Assembly: GCF_001261775.1 (NCBI RefSeq)
Contig: NZ_LN868538.1
Coordinates: forward strand, 62,001 to 126,000
Origin: Anaeromassilibacillus senegalensis
Lineage (GTDB): Bacteria; Bacillota; Clostridia; Oscillospirales; Acutalibacteraceae
Length of the DNA: 64,000 nucleotides
Reading direction: 5' to 3'
Part shown: in pieces, positions 7,935 to 17,671 of the stretch
How positions within the stretch are numbered: the stretch's first letter is position 1
How the letters are laid out: the number at the start of each line of letters is the position of its first letter
Notes under the pieces: model-generated
Told to the model about the DNA's origin: nothing
Database searches by the model: none
What the model saw: only the letters and a program-made list of their open reading frames with translations
Program-made: the position numbers and the translations under genes

Positions 7935-9167
7935 TTACGCGGTTTTTCCTCCGTTTTGAGAAACTACTTCTTTGATATCGACAAGCGCCGCCTTCTGGAC
8001 GGTTACGCCATCCAAGGTCAGCTTAGACGATGCCAACGACTGTGTTCCAAAAGACGGACTCATGGAAGAACCTTTTATTTTTCCATTGATCTTGGTGGAA
8101 CCGGACAGCGTAATATAGACGCTCGCGCCGCCGCTGCCGTATTTTCCGCCGCCGGCAATGCCGAACATATCACTGATCAGCGGCGTATTGCCGTATATTT
8201 CGTCGCCAACGACAGAACTTTCCACACAGATATTTGCCGTTCCATAATGGTCGTCACGATTGCCGCCGCCATATACCGCAGACATAACCGTGCTGTTTTT
8301 CACCGTGATGTTTGTCGTTCCTGTGAAGTTGCCGCTGACACCGTAGATTGCGCCGTTGGCCAAACCGTCCGTCCCAACCTTTGCATTGCTGACGTTAACA
8401 TTGGATACGCCGTTTCCGGCCGCGCCCAGAATATTACCCGTCACGGTTCCACCGGTTACGTTGACGGTGCTCGTTCCGTTTTTCACAGTATACCCGGATA
8501 TGTAGGCAACTGTACCGCTCTCCATTGTAATGGTAGCCGAACCGGACGCCTCTCCCCCGGAAATCATCGCGTTGGTGAAGTCCATACTGCCGTTGAGTAT
8601 CGCGGGTACAGAGTCTTCATAAATACGTGTCTCGTTGCCAACCGCTTTAATCGTGATGTTTTTGCCCTTCGCATTGTACATTCTGAATGCGGTACCAACG
8701 GAAACGCCCACATTTGCCGTTGCGCCCTGGTAAGTGAGAGTCAGCGCATCAACGGAGCCGGACGCCGTATTGGCCGCAACGTTTGCCGTTACCGTAAAGA
8801 CACCGTTCGATTGCAGATCCGTAATGGCGAGTCCGGATAAAAACTTTGTTTGTGTTACACCGGAAATCGGGAGCTGGCCGTTGTACTGCTGAACGGAAAC
8901 GGCTGCCTGCACCGCCAGAATATTTGCAAAGGTCACCGGCTTTCCTGCCGGATCAAAAATCTGCGCCTGGAAGGTAAGCTTTTGCGCCGCAGAGCTCTCC
9001 TTCATGCTAAACGCCGTCCCGGAGTACCCCGCTGCCTCCATGCTTGTTCCTCCGATCACGCGGATGTCATACGAATTGTCCGCTGCATACGCCGGCAAGG
9101 CGGCAAAACAAGTGAAGACCAGCGCAAGTGTTAACACCAATGATAGGAATCTGTTTCTCGTTTTCAT
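7935..9167 (-). CDS. Secreted repeat protein, probable beta-helix
   Basis: A 410-residue exported protein with a signal peptide ending ALPAYA (about residues 1-28). Residues 30-150 look like an Ig-type domain; 165-370 consist of short Gly/Thr/Ser/Asn-rich repeats of the type SGGEASGSATITMESG and GGTVTGNILGAAGNG, as in right-handed beta-helices. There is no transmembrane tail or sorting motif, so it is released or held non-covalently. The ATG at 9167 has AAGGAG eight bases upstream and is preferred to a GTG nine bases earlier. First gene of the four-gene sortase module; 67 bp after rfbC. Confidence 0.75.
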   Translation of the reverse strand: MKTRNRFLSLVLTLALVFTCFAALPAYAADNSYDIRVIGGTSMEAAGYSGTAFSMKESSAAQKLTFQAQIFDPAGKPVTFANILAVQAAVSVQQYNGQLPISGVTQTKFLSGLAITDLQSNGVFTVTANVAANTASGSVDALTLTYQGATANVGVSVGTAFRMYNAKGKNITIKAVGNETRIYEDSVPAILNGSMDFTNAMISGGEASGSATITMESGTVAYISGYTVKNGTSTVNVTGGTVTGNILGAAGNGVSNVNVSNAKVGTDGLANGAIYGVSGNFTGTTNITVKNSTVMSAVYGGGNRDDHYGTANICVESSVVGDEIYGNTPLISDMFGIAGGGKYGSGGASVYITLSGSTKINGKIKGSSMSPSFGTQSLASSKLTLDGVTVQKAALVDIKEVVSQNGGKTA

Positions 9168-9234
9168 GTAACTCACTCCTTAAAAATTTCCTTTAATATT
9201 TGTACAACGGATGATGCATCCATCGTTCCGTCCC

Positions 9235-9780
9235 CTATAAAAGGTCCCGTAATAAAGGTTGCTTCTGATCCTTTTCCGACAGCTTCACTTCGAGTCCTTT
9301 CAATGGCCAATCGATTGCAACATCAGGATCGTTCCACAGGATACCGCCTTCCCCGCTGGGATCGTAGTAATCCGTACATTTATAGCAGAACTCCGCTTCA
9401 TCGGAAAGCACCAGAAAACCGTGTGCCATTCCTGCCGGGACATAAAATTGTTTTTTGTTTTCCTCCGAAAGGATTACACCCACATATTTCCCATAGGTGG
9501 GACTTTTACGGTCAATGTCCACCGCCACATCGTAGACGGTCCCCTTTGTCACGCGCGCCAGCTTTCCCTGTGGATGCCTGGTATGGAAATGCAGGCCACG
9601 CAAAACCCCTTTGCTGGATTTGGACTGGTTGTCCTGTACAAACACGGCGGAAATGCCCGCGGCGCGGAAAGCTTCGTATTGGTATGTCTCCATGAAATAG
9701 CCTCGGTCGTCCCCAAATACAGTCGGTTCTATGATGGTAACCCCTTTTATTTCCGTCTCTTGAAACGTAAATTTACCCAC
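9235..9780 (-). CDS. rfbC: dTDP-4-dehydrorhamnose 3,5-epimerase
   Basis: A 181-residue cupin-fold enzyme, the third step of dTDP-L-rhamnose synthesis. Visible family motifs are FGDDRGYFMETY, SKGVLRGLHFH (catalytic His) and YVPAGMAHGFLVLS. Translation starts at a GTG at 9780 with GAGG seven bases upstream; a nearby ATG is out of frame. Last gene of the rfbA-D-B-C set, 21 bp after rfbB. Confidence 0.95.
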   Translation of the reverse strand: MGKFTFQETEIKGVTIIEPTVFGDDRGYFMETYQYEAFRAAGISAVFVQDNQSKSSKGVLRGLHFHTRHPQGKLARVTKGTVYDVAVDIDRKSPTYGKYVGVILSEENKKQFYVPAGMAHGFLVLSDEAEFCYKCTDYYDPSGEGGILWNDPDVAIDWPLKGLEVKLSEKDQKQPLLRDLL

Positions 9781-9801
9781 TTTTCATCCTCACTTTCTCT
9801 G

Positions 9802-10848
9802 TTACAGCGCCGTGAGACCCCGATAGGAACCGTCCGCGATACGCTCCATCCAGTCTGGATGATCCAGATACCACTGCATAGTGCGGCGAATGCCATCCTC
9901 GAACTTCGTCTCCGGATACCAGCCCAGCTCCTCTTTGATCTTGGCGGGGTCGATCCCATAACGGCGGTCGTGCCCTTTTCGGTCCGCAACATATTCAATC
10001 AGGTCTTCTCCGATCTGTGCGTCCGCATGTGTATGCAGGTATTGCAGGATTTCCTGCACAATAAAGAGGTTCGGACGCTCATTGTGACCTCCTACATTGT
10101 AGATTTCTCCCACACTGCCATTTGTCAGCACCATATCGATCGCCTTACAGTGATCTTCTACATAAAGCCAGTCGCGCACATTCATACCGTCCCCGTAGAT
10201 CGGCAGCTTCTTGTGCTGCAATGCATGGGTAATCATCAGCGGAATCAGCTTTTCCGGAAACTGATATGGACCGTAGTTATTGGAACAACGGGTAATATTG
10301 ACCGGAAACCGATAGGTATCACCGTAGGCTTTTACAAAACAATCCGCTGCCGTTTTACTGGCGGAATATGGGCTGTGCGGACAAAGCGGCGTTTCTTCTG
10401 TAAAATATCCGGTCTCCCCTAAGGAGCCGTATACTTCGTCTGTAGAGACCTGAAGGTACTTGACGCCCTCACGATAGATGTCCTCTCCGATGGTCCAATA
10501 CTTTTTAGCCAGGTTCAGCAGGTTAACCGTACCCTCTACGTTTGTCTTCACAAAAATGGAAGGATCAGCGATGCTGCGGTCCACATGGCTCTCCGCCGCA
10601 AAATTTACCACGTATTGTACGTCGTACTTCTGAAACAGCGATTCCATTGCCTCTGTATCACAGATATCCGCGCGGACAAACCGATGGCGTGGGTCGCCCC
10701 GCAGCGCGCGCAGGTTTTCCAGATTGCCCGCATAGGTCAGAGCATCCACATTGACGATACAAATATCCTGATATTTTTTCAACAGGTAATAAACAAAATT
10801 GGTTCCGATAAAACCGGCGCCACCGGTTATAAGATATGTTTTCATCAT
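9802..10848 (-). CDS. rfbB: dTDP-glucose 4,6-dehydratase
   Basis: A 348-residue extended short-chain dehydrogenase that converts dTDP-glucose to dTDP-4-keto-6-deoxyglucose. The NAD-binding motif is TGGAGFIGTN and the active site shows STDEVYG and YSASK. It overlaps rfbD by 4 bp if the first of two consecutive ATG codons is used; the second ATG (10845) is better spaced from GGGGAGG, so the exact start is uncertain by one codon. Confidence 0.96.
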   Translation of the reverse strand: MMKTYLITGGAGFIGTNFVYYLLKKYQDICIVNVDALTYAGNLENLRALRGDPRHRFVRADICDTEAMESLFQKYDVQYVVNFAAESHVDRSIADPSIFVKTNVEGTVNLLNLAKKYWTIGEDIYREGVKYLQVSTDEVYGSLGETGYFTEETPLCPHSPYSASKTAADCFVKAYGDTYRFPVNITRCSNNYGPYQFPEKLIPLMITHALQHKKLPIYGDGMNVRDWLYVEDHCKAIDMVLTNGSVGEIYNVGGHNERPNLFIVQEILQYLHTHADAQIGEDLIEYVADRKGHDRRYGIDPAKIKEELGWYPETKFEDGIRRTMQWYLDHPDWMERIADGSYRGLTAL

Positions 10849-11735
10849 ACCTCCCCTTCGTCCAGCGTGTGGATGTACTGCCGCAACGCGTCCTCCCAGG
10901 GCCGCATTTCATCCCCCACCGTACAGCGCAGCATACGGTTTTCCAACGCACTGTATGCCGGACGGCGTGCCGGACGTGGAAACTCTTCCGTGGTGCAGGA
11001 CTGCACGGCACAATCCAAACCGGAAAACGAAACAATCTCTTTGGCAAAATCGTACCAGGAACAAATACCATTTCCTGTACAATGATAGATGCCATATTCT
11101 TCGGTCCGAATTACCTTCAGAATATGATGCGCCAGGTCGTTGGCGTTCGTCGGATTGCCAACCTGATCCCTAACTACCTTAATAGTCTTATTCTCCGTTG
11201 CCAGCCGGCGAATGGTCTTGACAAAGTTGCTGCCCTCGTATCCATAAAGCCATGCAGTCCGCAGAATAAAATACCGGGAGCAGAATTCGCGAATATAGAC
11301 CTCACCCATGTACTTGGTACTGCCGTAAATGTTTTTGGGATTACAGAAGTCGTATTCGCTGAACGGGACATTTCTCTCGCCGCCGAATACATAATCGGTG
11401 GAAATGTGGCAGAGCTTAGCGCCTATGCGTTCGCAGGCCTTCGCCAGATTCGCAGGCCCTAATGCATTGGCCCGGTATGCCGTATCGCGTTCCACTTCAC
11501 ACATGTCTGCATTGGTCATCGCCGCACAGTTGACAACGACGTCTGGCTTTTCCCGCTCGATAAACGATGCCGTCTGACGGTTGTCTGTAATGTCCAGGTC
11601 TTCAATGTCCACAGCCAGCACGGTGCAATCCCCGTACTCTTTTGCAATGGGACCGATCTCGGAAAAGCCCTTTCTCAAAATGGATTGCAGCTCTTTCCCC
11701 AGTTGTCCATTGCCGCCTGTGATGATCAGTTTCAT
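10845..11735 (-). CDS. rfbD: dTDP-4-dehydrorhamnose reductase
   Basis: A 296-residue NAD(P)H-dependent reductase, the last step to dTDP-L-rhamnose. Motifs: TGGNGQLG near the N terminus, VVVNCAAMTNAD, STDYVFGG and YGSTKYMGE. AAGGAGGGG precedes the start ATG. The gene lies between rfbA (15 bp gap) and rfbB (4 bp overlap). Confidence 0.95.
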   Translation of the reverse strand: MKLIITGGNGQLGKELQSILRKGFSEIGPIAKEYGDCTVLAVDIEDLDITDNRQTASFIEREKPDVVVNCAAMTNADMCEVERDTAYRANALGPANLAKACERIGAKLCHISTDYVFGGERNVPFSEYDFCNPKNIYGSTKYMGEVYIREFCSRYFILRTAWLYGYEGSNFVKTIRRLATENKTIKVVRDQVGNPTNANDLAHHILKVIRTEEYGIYHCTGNGICSWYDFAKEIVSFSGLDCAVQSCTTEEFPRPARRPAYSALENRMLRCTVGDEMRPWEDALRQYIHTLDEGEV

Positions 11736-11749
11736 TTATTTCCCCTCCT

Positions 11750-12631
11750 TCACAGGTCAATAAACTTGCCGTTGAGGACGTCCATCAAATACTTGCCATA
11801 CTGGTTCTTTTTCTGCTCCTCATAGGCGCGGAGCATATCGTCCCGGGTGATCCAGTGGTGGTTATAGGCGATTTCCTCCAGGCAGGCAATTTTGCGATTC
11901 TGGTGCGTCTCGATGGTCTTGACAAAATTGGTGGCATCCACCAGGGATTCATGTGTTCCCGTGTCCAGCCAGGTGAAGCCTTGCCCCAGCAGCGTAACCT
12001 CCAACTCGCCATTTTCCAAGTAGATGCGGCTCAGATCAGTGATTTCCAGTTCGCCGCGCTTACTGGGCTTCAGGTTTTTGGCATATTCCACCACGCGGTT
12101 GTCATAAAAATACAGGCCCGTCACCGCATAATTGGACTTTGGCACCGTTGGCTTTTCCTCCAGAGAAACCGCACGGCCCTCGGAATCAAATTCCACCACG
12201 CCGAACCGCTCCGGGTCGTCTACATAATAGCCGAACACGGTCGCTCCGCGTGCACGGTTTGCCGCCTGCCGAAGATGCTTGTCCAGCCCGTGGCCATGAA
12301 AAATATTGTCCCCCAGGATCATCGCCACATTCTCTTCCCCGATAAACGACTCTCCCAAAATAAACGCCTGTGCCAACCCTTCCGGGCGCTCCTGCACCTG
12401 ATAACTCAGACGGATGCCGAACTGCCGTCCGTCTCCCAAAAGGGATTCAAAGCGCGGCGTATCATCCGGCGTGGAAATAATCAGGATATCCTGTATGCCC
12501 GCGCTCATCAGGATCGACAAGGGATAATAAATCATCGGCTTATCGTAAATGGGAAGAAGCTGTTTGCTCGTAACCTTTGTCAGCGGATACAGGCGCGTCC
12601 CACTGCCTCCGGCCAATACAATTCCTTTCAT
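11750..12631 (-). CDS. rfbA: Glucose-1-phosphate thymidylyltransferase
   Basis: A 293-residue nucleotidyltransferase that makes dTDP-glucose from glucose-1-phosphate and dTTP. The nucleotide-binding signature [13 protein letters not shown] is at residues 6-18, followed by [16 protein letters not shown] and ILGDNIFHG. It is the first of the four rhamnose genes in transcription order; the supply of dTDP-rhamnose matches the rhamnosyltransferase at 21266-22411. Confidence 0.97.
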   Translation of the reverse strand: MKGIVLAGGSGTRLYPLTKVTSKQLLPIYDKPMIYYPLSILMSAGIQDILIISTPDDTPRFESLLGDGRQFGIRLSYQVQERPEGLAQAFILGESFIGEENVAMILGDNIFHGHGLDKHLRQAANRARGATVFGYYVDDPERFGVVEFDSEGRAVSLEEKPTVPKSNYAVTGLYFYDNRVVEYAKNLKPSKRGELEITDLSRIYLENGELEVTLLGQGFTWLDTGTHESLVDATNFVKTIETHQNRKIACLEEIAYNHHWITRDDMLRAYEEQKKNQYGKYLMDVLNGKFIDL

Positions 12632-12708
12632 TGTTCCCTTTCAATGATAGCGTTCTACCATTTTCTTTCCTTTCTATAAAGTTTCAGTTATCGCATATAC
12701 ACGAGTTT

Positions 12709-13887
12709 TTACCTTTCGTATATTTCCAGCAGCTTTCGAACGTCTGCTTCTTCGGTATAGTTCTTTTGGAAATCCCGGTACGCATTTTCCCCTATTTCTT
12801 TTGCCTCCTGTGGATGCTCCCACAGGTATCGAATTTTTGCGGTAAAATCCGCCACATCCTTCCGCCTGCATTTCAGACCGTTGTAACCACTTTGAATGGC
12901 TTCCTTCATAAAACCAATATCTGTTGCAACTACTGGCTTTTTCAGACTGAAGGATTCGATGATAACCATGGAGCATCCCTCATACCAAACAGATGGAAAA
13001 ACCACAAACTCTGCCTTTTGTACAATTGCAATACATTTGTCATGCGGCGTATAACCCAAATACTGTACATTGGTCATCTGATTGCTTTTCATAAATTTCT
13101 GAAAATCTTCCGCCAAGGGACCGTCCCCCATGACAACCAGAGGGATTTCTGGCAACCGCTTCCAAACGTTCAATAGGATGTCCATCCCTTTTTCTTCGCC
13201 AATCCGACCGTAATAAACAACAAACCGTTCCGGCAAATCCGGCAGCGAAGTTTCTATTGGTACAGGCTGGGAAACGCTGTTATATTTTTTGATCATCTTA
13301 TTTCGATCAAACCCGGCTTGTTCCAATAACTCCATCTGTACGTCATTGAGGCAGACATACGTATCAATATCCTTATAAAATATACGCAGCAGGCGGTGTA
13401 TTTTAAAAATACAGGCGACAATCAGCGATTGCAAACGTGATCCTTTAAAGCATTTGTATTTGCACATTCGAAAATATTTTCCATCCGCACAGGCATTGCA
13501 CAACTCCGCATCGCGCATCGATGTTGCGTTAGGGCAAACATAGCGCGTGTCATGGAGCGTCTGCACCACCTTTGCGCTGCTGCGATGTGCGGCTACAAAC
13601 ACAGAAGGAGAAAGCAAAGGAAAGAACGTGTGGATATGGACCACATCCGGTTTCTCTGTTTTACAAATGTTCCGGATTTCCCGATACGCTTTCCAGGACC
13701 AAAACATAGACAGCGCGGAAAACATTTTCCCCAGGCCGTTTTGTTGGTCAAAGGAATCGTTTTTGACAGAGTAGCGCAATACCGTCACACCCTCTGCTTC
13801 CAGCAAAGCGCTCTCATGCCGAAACACCTGGTCGTCCCCACTGGCCGAACCGGACCGATGAAAATTATGGACAATCAGAACTTTCAT
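12709..13887 (-). CDS. GT4-type glycosyltransferase
   Basis: A 392-residue GT-B fold transferase. The N terminus MKVLIVHNFHRSGSASGDDQ is typical of capsule glycosyltransferases, and the C-terminal domain has YYGRIGEEKGMDILL and the E-x7-E region YEGCSMVIIESF. The ATG at 13887 is preferred to upstream in-frame codons because of AAGGAAGGG and the homology start; it overlaps the previous gene by 23 bp. Donor sugar cannot be told from sequence. Acts at the inner face of the membrane in repeat-unit assembly. Confidence 0.9.
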   Translation of the reverse strand: MKVLIVHNFHRSGSASGDDQVFRHESALLEAEGVTVLRYSVKNDSFDQQNGLGKMFSALSMFWSWKAYREIRNICKTEKPDVVHIHTFFPLLSPSVFVAAHRSSAKVVQTLHDTRYVCPNATSMRDAELCNACADGKYFRMCKYKCFKGSRLQSLIVACIFKIHRLLRIFYKDIDTYVCLNDVQMELLEQAGFDRNKMIKKYNSVSQPVPIETSLPDLPERFVVYYGRIGEEKGMDILLNVWKRLPEIPLVVMGDGPLAEDFQKFMKSNQMTNVQYLGYTPHDKCIAIVQKAEFVVFPSVWYEGCSMVIIESFSLKKPVVATDIGFMKEAIQSGYNGLKCRRKDVADFTAKIRYLWEHPQEAKEIGENAYRDFQKNYTEEADVRKLLEIYER

Positions 13888-15115
13888 TTTCCCTTCCTTT
13901 CTCTTGCAGGATCGACTCAAAAAAGCGTCCTTTCTCGTCCCACAGCAAAGCCGTGGAAACACGCTTAAATCCAACCTCCCCCATTTTATGGGCCAAATCC
14001 GGATTATCAATCAATCTGCACATCGCGTCGGCAAATGCTTTTACCAACGTGTCATAGTCCGCAACGGGAATTTTAATGCCCCCATTGGGATCCACCAGCA
14101 TATGCATACCGGATGTGTCCATACAAATAATGGGTTTATGGCACATCATGGCTTCATAGAGTACCCATGCCCCTCCTTCTTTGCCACTTGTCATAAGCAT
14201 CGCTAAGGAATCGGAAATATGCTGAAGACATATTTCTCTGGGGACATTTCCTTCAAATAAAATGTTTTCTTCAATCTGAAGTTCATGAACCAAATACTCC
14301 AGTTTCTTTTTGCATTTACCACCGCCAACAATTTTTAATAGACAGTCCGGATGACGTTGGCGTACAATTGCAACTGCTCGAACAGCAATATCTACGAATT
14401 TAAGGCTAATTAATCGTCCCACTACAACAAACGACGGTTTGCCTTTTAACGATTGTATCTGTTGCGACATTTGCTCGCAGTCTGCAATATCCACTCCTGT
14501 TTCTATCATCATTCTGCACTTGTTCTGATATTTTACAGGAATGCAGACTCGTGAATCCTCAGTCCGCATGATGAGCGTTTCTGCTTTTTTACAGGCACTC
14601 CGAAACCAGGGATTGGTGATACATAGATACGGATTAATATGACGCACGATTTCAAAAAGCCGCTGTTTCGTTGAAATGTGACTCCATAATTCCTTTGGAA
14701 TCCCTTCTCCGCCGCCAATCGGTCCCCAGATGAACCGGCAGGGCAATTTATGCATCAAGGTGGGAAGCCACATGTTGCCAAAGGTAAGCGCTAAAGCGAT
14801 ATCCACTTTCGTCTGTACCGTAAACTTTTTCGCAACACGGTACGCCCCAATCTGCCACAGAACATAGTACAACTGAACCCCTCGCTGTCCACGCTTCCAA
14901 AAGGTAAAACACTTAGGAACATCATAGTATAAAAATGTCATATTGGGATCCGGATGTTTTTGAAGTTCTTTTTCAATGCTTCCCCGATTATTGGCGCGGG
15001 TCAATACAATGACTGCATGCTTTTTAGCAATTTGTTTGGCCCAATGCCAGCCTGCGCCAGGCTCAGAACCCTTATCCGGTTCACAGGCATAGGCAGATAT
15101 CAGTATGGTGCTCAT
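13865..15115 (-). CDS. GT4-type glycosyltransferase
   Basis: A 416-residue GT-B fold transferase starting MSTILISAYACEPDKGSEPG, an N terminus often seen in exopolysaccharide glycosyltransferases. The C-terminal half has FVVVGRLISLKF, LLKIVGGGKCKKKL and the acceptor/donor motif GKEGGAWVLYEAM. The start at 15115 overlaps the preceding stop by 4 bp (ATGA). Like its neighbour it should extend the lipid-linked repeat unit; the sugar is unknown. Confidence 0.9.
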   Translation of the reverse strand: MSTILISAYACEPDKGSEPGAGWHWAKQIAKKHAVIVLTRANNRGSIEKELQKHPDPNMTFLYYDVPKCFTFWKRGQRGVQLYYVLWQIGAYRVAKKFTVQTKVDIALALTFGNMWLPTLMHKLPCRFIWGPIGGGEGIPKELWSHISTKQRLFEIVRHINPYLCITNPWFRSACKKAETLIMRTEDSRVCIPVKYQNKCRMMIETGVDIADCEQMSQQIQSLKGKPSFVVVGRLISLKFVDIAVRAVAIVRQRHPDCLLKIVGGGKCKKKLEYLVHELQIEENILFEGNVPREICLQHISDSLAMLMTSGKEGGAWVLYEAMMCHKPIICMDTSGMHMLVDPNGGIKIPVADYDTLVKAFADAMCRLIDNPDLAHKMGEVGFKRVSTALLWDEKGRFFESILQEKGRENESSDCP

Positions 15116-16248
15116 ACCTTTTCCCTTTCTTCCAATAGATGCAGCAATGCTTTCCATCGGTTCATCAATTGTTGCTCCTGGCTCGAATGTTCCTCTGACC
15201 GTGAATGATAAAACAGAAAAATATCCATTAAATAGAGCATTACATATTGCCGGATAAAATGAGCAGGATATCCAACTTGTTCGAAATAGGAAAGCAACTG
15301 CACATTTTGCTTTACCGTTGTCCAAATCTGCTCCAACGGCTTTTGGGGATTCAACATATTAGGCTGAAGCAAGAAATGGATGGCATCAAAAACAGGAGGA
15401 CACTCCCGCCGGCTGTATTCCCAGTCAAAACAGGACAGAATCCCCTTTTCCATCACTGTGTTCCACGGTGTAAAGTCTCCATGGATTCGAGATACCGGCA
15501 GGTTTTCCGGCAAAAGCGAAGTAATACACCGCTCAAAAAGAGCGTCTATCCATTTTCTGTCTTTTATTGGTAACCGTTTCAATTTTTCTTTTGTTTCCAT
15601 GTAAAATACACTGCCTAGACACAACGAACCCGATCTGGTCGCAGAAAACAATTGAACCAAAAAATCAACATGCAGCTTTGTCAAATCGAAGATAGTTTTT
15701 CCATTCAAAGATTTTACAGATGAGGTCTGGAATATTGATGCCCTTCCCCGCTTACTCTGGCTAATCACATGAGAGATGTGCAGCGCAGGTGCTTTTTGTT
15801 CCAGCTCTTTTAATGCCTCCGATTCATTTTGAAACAATGGTACAATCACAGGAGAGTACGTATATTTTAAATAGGAGCAAGGTCCAAAAGAATCCTGTAC
15901 TTGAATAGTAACCTTACTGTGCGGGCCACCATTCCCCATAAAGAAGGCAGGACATTGATCCTTCTCAATAAACGGGCTCTTCTTCCATTGTAAATGAGTC
16001 AGATGCTTCTGTTCGATCTTTTTTAAAAACCAGACTGGCATCAGCTCCAAATACCTTTTATACAGCTTCCCTTTTTTCGTATTGGGAGAATAGAGCATCA
16101 GGCCTATTTTAAGAGCTCTTCTGCTCATTGAGGGAAATACCCAGCGTACATTTTCCTTATTAGGCAACACGAGATAAACAGAAGCGTTTTGGGTCTCTTC
16201 TATTCCGAGCATTTTTAGTTCCTGTTTGAAACCATCCCATTTTGTCAT
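15112..16248 (-). CDS. Aminoglycoside-phosphotransferase-fold protein of the polysaccharide locus
   Basis: A 378-residue protein whose C-terminal half carries the phosphotransferase catalytic loop HGDFTPWN (256-263) and the metal-binding DWE (275-277), as in APH/choline-kinase families. The N-terminal 180 residues lack an obvious glycine-rich loop and are not recognised. It overlaps both neighbours by 4 bp and is therefore part of the same translational chain as the glycosyltransferases. A plausible role is phosphorylation of a sugar or a small alcohol that decorates the polymer; antibiotic resistance is unlikely from the context. Confidence 0.75.
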   Translation of the reverse strand: MTKWDGFKQELKMLGIEETQNASVYLVLPNKENVRWVFPSMSRRALKIGLMLYSPNTKKGKLYKRYLELMPVWFLKKIEQKHLTHLQWKKSPFIEKDQCPAFFMGNGGPHSKVTIQVQDSFGPCSYLKYTYSPVIVPLFQNESEALKELEQKAPALHISHVISQSKRGRASIFQTSSVKSLNGKTIFDLTKLHVDFLVQLFSATRSGSLCLGSVFYMETKEKLKRLPIKDRKWIDALFERCITSLLPENLPVSRIHGDFTPWNTVMEKGILSCFDWEYSRRECPPVFDAIHFLLQPNMLNPQKPLEQIWTTVKQNVQLLSYFEQVGYPAHFIRQYVMLYLMDIFLFYHSRSEEHSSQEQQLMNRWKALLHLLEEREKV

Positions 16249-17615
16249 TGTAAATACCCCTGTTCATCCACCTTGCAACGAAGCAATTTTGCGGTTTGAT
16301 GGGCTTTATAATTTAAAATAATTTCTGTAATCTCCCCCGTAACCTCCTCCACCGGTTTCGTCGCATCTATCAGGTGCGCATTCGGCAGAGATTTTGCAAC
16401 TTTCTGGTATTCCAACCGCTGTCTGGCCAGCTCGTTCAACGGCAATTCCTGTTTTCTCTCATATAATACTTCCGCCGGGGCATCCAGAATAAAAACCAGA
16501 TTGGGTTTTGGAATACTCCACGCAAACGCCTTGGGGAACCATTTCGGCAGCCGGTATTGATATCGCTTCAGATCCACATAATAGTCATAGTAGTACCTGT
16601 CAAAGAGTACTAGTTTTTTCCTTATTTTTAACGGCAGTACTTTGCACCAGGTCCCCAGTAGATAATCCATGTTATAATAAAAATAACGCAGCATAGATTT
16701 CAACGGGTTATTCAGTTCCTTGCCGTGCGGGTCTGGATTGCTTTCCGCCTCATCGGAGGGATGCAGAGGGTTATAATGGCCAAGATTTTTTAATAAATGG
16801 GGGCGAAAATAAATTTGTTCGATTCCATAAAAGCTGCCGCATACTGTTTTGGAAACACTGGATATGACCGTACTTTTCCCTCCTCCATCGGGAGACAAAA
16901 AAGCAACGGAAATACCCGATGTATAAAAAACTCTTTTGGGTATTACTTTTCCAACCTGAAAGGCCCAGTTACTGATACGTGTTTTCAAATGATAGTTTTG
17001 ATCGGAAATCTTTCTCACACTTCTTTGAAACACTTCATAATTTTGATAAAAATCTTTTACATTACCTGAATGCAGTATATTCAAAATCAGAGTGCTTGCT
17101 TCTTCACCAAATACTAACCGTAACTTTTCTGAATACCTTTCCGGCTCACGCTGAAATAAATCGCGGGCAATCTGCAAATGCTCCTCATTCATATCATGCT
17201 TGATGGTCCGGCGGATCCACATATACTTTAATTCATCAAAATAATCCGGCACATAAAAGCACTTGTAAAATCGGCGATTCTCCAACATATCTTCCGCCGG
17301 CATCACATTAGGAAAGTCTTTTCGAGAAATAGCTCTATAGAAATCCAATTGCAGCTGAAACCGCTCCGTTGGAGTCGCTGGTGTTAAGATGTAAGTATAC
17401 TCATAAAACCCTTGTAGGATTTTTTGCGTAACAAGAAGTTTTGTCTCCTTAGCAATTTTTATAATTAAAGCATCCAGGAATTTTTCATCCGCATCTTTAT
17501 ACATCATATCGATATCTGAAGGGATTTCCTCAGGCATCATTTCATATTTATTTTGAATGCAGTAGTTTAGACCGCTGTCATTAATGATTGTAAATACCTG
17601 TTCCAATAATTTCAT
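16245..17615 (-). CDS. Two-domain protein: nucleotidyltransferase-like N terminus and thymidylate-kinase-like C terminus
   Basis: A protein of about 456 residues. The N-terminal part has SDIDMMY (33-39) and LDFYR (91-95), resembling the acidic motifs of nucleotidyltransferase folds. The C-terminal part (from about 235) is a P-loop kinase with SPDGGGKST (241-249) and LFDRYYYDYY, as in thymidylate kinases. It is not the housekeeping tmk: it is twice as long and embedded in the polysaccharide operon, overlapping the next gene by 4 bp. The start is uncertain: a TTG at 17636 is also in frame, but the ATG at 17615 has AAAGG upstream. The substrate is unknown. Confidence 0.75.
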   Translation of the reverse strand: MKLLEQVFTIINDSGLNYCIQNKYEMMPEEIPSDIDMMYKDADEKFLDALIIKIAKETKLLVTQKILQGFYEYTYILTPATPTERFQLQLDFYRAISRKDFPNVMPAEDMLENRRFYKCFYVPDYFDELKYMWIRRTIKHDMNEEHLQIARDLFQREPERYSEKLRLVFGEEASTLILNILHSGNVKDFYQNYEVFQRSVRKISDQNYHLKTRISNWAFQVGKVIPKRVFYTSGISVAFLSPDGGGKSTVISSVSKTVCGSFYGIEQIYFRPHLLKNLGHYNPLHPSDEAESNPDPHGKELNNPLKSMLRYFYYNMDYLLGTWCKVLPLKIRKKLVLFDRYYYDYYVDLKRYQYRLPKWFPKAFAWSIPKPNLVFILDAPAEVLYERKQELPLNELARQRLEYQKVAKSLPNAHLIDATKPVEEVTGEITEIILNYKAHQTAKLLRCKVDEQGYLQ

Positions 17616-17671
17616 ATCGATAGTAAACCTTTCCAAACTTTTATTGTTTCACGTCTATATTTTAGTCTCCG

